Shown here: in pieces, positions 28,013 to 64,000 of the stretch
Layout: each line of letters opens with the position of its first letter
Position numbering within the stretch: the stretch's first letter is position 1
Source: Maea johnstoni
Taxonomy: Eukaryota; Annelida; Polychaeta; Spionida; Magelonidae
NCBI GenBank assembly: GCA_963942565.1
Contig: OZ012685.1
Location: 43,225,443 to 43,289,442, forward strand
DNA length: 64,000 nt
Reading direction: 5' to 3'
Notes under the pieces: generated by a model
Seen by the model: the letters and a program-made list of their open reading frames with translations, nothing else
Database searches by the model: none
What the model was told of the DNA's origin: nothing
Translations under genes and position numbers: made by a program

Positions 28013-30317
28013 CTGGCTAAACATATAATGGGTGCCATTTGTGGTGCATAGTTTCGGACATGTTACACTCCTAGTTGGTTGAGATTATTTTCGAAAACAG
28101 CACCACATTAATAAAACCAGCTCACGAAAGATCCATGTTCACCGTCAACGCTTTCAGGTATCTTAAGGGTATGACTCGGTGACAAAGGAAAATTTATAAT
28201 TATGCGAAGAAAGAAGTTTGACACCAATCTCTCTTTAAAATACCCTTATAGAATGGCCATAAACGACCTGTCTACTTTTGAGATACATGTAGTTTTCTTG
28301 CAAAAGCATCTTTAAAGACAATCATTGAAAGAGAAATTTAACCGGAAACAATCTACCAACTCTTATCCGACTATGTTACCCGTTTATAGGCACTTCCATA
28401 AATATTTTCAAAGTGTTATATCATCTTGACAAAAAGATTCTACGATAACTTTTTAGAATGAGTAGATTGATAATTCATTTTGGGGAAGCTATCACCAAAC
28501 TACTCAGGCCTTTTGCAGTTTGTATGGGTGTTTGAATGGACAACAATGGACAATAAAATGACAAGACGAGGTATTTGGTGCTTTTTTTACTTTATTTCTA
28601 GCGGTGCAGAACAGCGTAGGGGCATCACAGTCTATATAGCGAAAATTGAGAAAGAAGAAATCTGTTCACAAGTTAACCGAAATTACGTCTACAAAGGAAC
28701 ATGGCTTCGCACGTACACGGATAAGTTTCTTTCTGAATATATGTATGAATATATTACATTTTCATCATGAGGAACTTTTGGAAATACTTCTCTCTCAATT
28801 CTCTATCACAGTACATAATATCAGTGTTAAAGATAAAGTGTAAATACAATTTCAGCAGTATTTGGTGTAAACTGAATTCTAAGTAGTTACCCTATTTGAC
28901 CCATGCTGTCACAGCTTGTTGAAATGCATGAATATGTTCAGCAAATCGCTTATTATCACCAATAGGGTTTGAATAGCGGAATACCTACTACATATTCAAA
29001 AGCATTACACATTTGTCCCTAAATCAACTTATATATCGATGTATCGTATACCAGAAGCTGTTTTATAGTAGTGTTCAGCGTACTTTTCATTTGTTAAAGT
29101 AAGAAATATGGCTGCTTTGGATGCATGGAAAGTGACAAAATATTTAATCATATAGTTGAATCAACACACTTCTTGTGTGAATCAGTTTTAATATTTTTTC
29201 TTTAAAACATGCACATAACATATAAAACAAATAACGATTATACACTATAGAAATACAACTGATAATTATTCGTTCATTAATTTCATTTTGGTAACACAAT
29301 AGTACGTCTCCGCATTTGGACTTTGAATTCATTTAAAGTTTCTATCAGTGTTTTGATTTACTTAACATCATATTCTAATGTATGTGATTTGTGATGTCAT
29401 AAGCACTATTAAAGGTAAAATGTCCAATCTATTTAGCCAAGGAACTTGGCATTGTCAAAGGTGTTTTAGTAATATGCAAATAAATACTACAAGTGGCTAA
29501 ACACATATTCTAAGGCACATGGACGGCTTTGCCTATTTCAACCGGGTTATCACATTTAGGCTTTTATGATTTTACAATCATTAGTTTAATAGTGAAACTA
29601 ATAGCTCTACTTACGCATTTGGAAATAGAATAATAAATATCTTCAAAATGAACGACGTGTGTCGCCCTAAAGCATATATCTGGACGGATAATTGACGTTA
29701 GCATTTTTAACTAGACTTATCTAATCTTAATCACGCAATTCAAGTAAAACTAAATACCAAGTACATATTTGTGCAGAGATAGATAATACATCTCGAACTA
29801 AGGTAAGCTGATTGAGATTCTTAGTTGTGGGTTTCCTGATTCCAAGTTATTTTATATACACACATTATACGAAGTTCAGGTATGAGACTAACTTAGTAGC
29901 ACAAGACGTCATGATCTAGAACAATACGCCTCAGAAATCATATGTTGAAATGTTGACCACTTCAAAATAGGGTCAAAGCTTACGTCAGGTGTTTCATAGT
30001 TGGGTTGCACATTTTTTTCTTCTAAAAAGATAAGTCTCTAGAATGAGTCACAATCTATGTGCACCTAATATCATCACAGTCATCGCTTTGTTCATTATCA
30101 AATGCAACATCATTACTTATTGGAAACAGGCATTTATAGCATGGGAATATCTTCAAAAATATCCAAAAAGTATTGCGTGAAACATCTTATTTCAAATCTC
30201 CAAAATGTAAACTCAAAACATAGATCGACAGAAAAAGTATGGCACATTTAGTATGAAACAGAAAGCATAATTAGAGCGAAAGAACTAAGACTACGCTTAA
30301 CATATTAGCGATTACAT
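28013..30317. other. Convergent intergenic region, nothing recognised
   Basis: AT-rich single-copy sequence between the 3' ends of the two genes; it must contain the polycystin 3' UTR, whose length I cannot set. Short ORFs show no family resemblance. Confidence 0.6.
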
Positions 30318-63590
<33,273 letters not shown>

Positions 63591-63703
63591 CTGTAAAATA
63601 AAGCATTTGCCATACTTTGAAGGATAGTTTTATTACACATGTACAGAGACACTACAATACAATTATAACTTAGCTATATTGGTCATGTTATTTTTCTGCT
63701 TAA

Positions 63704-63905
63704 CCCTTATACTGCTGGTAGCTAATTTAGCCATTAAAGATAATGCAAAAACATGATAATGACCGAAACCCTGTAAAATGGGTACTTATATTAGCGTAAT
63801 CAGCGAGGGCTATCCAATGGATACCAACATGAAAGGGTCTAGATGGATTTCAAAACATTTTGCGTTCTTGTGCTTTTGACAAAAGTACCCCCAGCATTGG
63901 AAGGG
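63704..63905. mobile_element. 202-bp piggyBac-type MITE
   Basis: Ends CCCTTATACTGCTGG and inverse CCAGCATTGGAAGGG are flanked by TTAA (63700-03, 63906-09). A CCCT terminus with TTAA is the piggyBac signature; no transposase. Confidence 0.78.
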
Positions 63906-64000
63906 TTAAAAAAAAGACATAGTGGCAGTGTTTCAGACGTAGCTCTATTGACCAGGGACCTTCAGATTTCAGAACTGTGGAGGAAAGGTCAATATTAAGA

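Overview
This is eukaryotic nuclear DNA from an AT-rich, repeat-rich animal genome with spliced genes. Intron-dense genes, tRNA-derived SINEs with a marine-invertebrate-type core, many TA-flanked MITEs, very long (TA)n tracts, and a REJ/GPS/PLAT polycystin all fit a marine invertebrate. A deuterostome such as an echinoderm or hemichordate is my best guess, but the species cannot be fixed from the sequence alone.

Layout. (1) 1-12.1 kb is a cluster of tRNA-Gly(GCC) genes: 13 full-length copies and two internally deleted relics. Four and a half tandem units of about 1.34 kb each carry a convergent pair. Then come two nearly identical 2.0-kb units, and then two diverged units of 1.3 and about 1 kb. 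The duplication junctions fall at the tRNA genes. One of the last units was later hit by a MITE whose empty site survives in its sister copy. (2) 12.4-27.6 kb (+) is an eight-exon gene for a 538-residue PRAME/LRRC14-type leucine-rich protein with an acidic N-terminus and a BC-box-like motif. All seven introns join in phase and the total is an exact multiple of three. Intron 1 is 9.7 kb and holds a 6.6-kb minisatellite of about 110 copies of a 59-64-bp unit; nearly every unit carries AATAAA on the gene's sense strand. (3) 27.7-30.3 kb is the gap between two convergent genes. (4) 30.3-63.6 kb (-) is the 3' part of a polycystin-1-family gene: 19 exons recognised, about 1,650 residues, with the N-terminus beyond the right edge. 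The order is REJ-type ectodomain, degenerate GPS, TM1, PLAT, TM2-5, TM6 with TOP domain and channel, then a helical C-terminal tail. Its introns hold microsatellites, MITEs of several superfamilies and SINEs. A 200-N assembly gap lies at 51.3 kb.

Functionally the window combines three unrelated things: a translation-support tRNA cluster, a probable Cullin-2/elongin substrate-receptor or NF-kappaB-pathway LRR protein, and a large membrane receptor-channel. I found no retroviral element, no CRISPR array and no prokaryote-type operon. The most interesting points are the AATAAA-bearing minisatellite in intron 1, the tandemly copied splice-acceptor region upstream of the last polycystin exon, the tRNA-bounded duplications, and several complete non-autonomous DNA transposons with readable target-site duplications.
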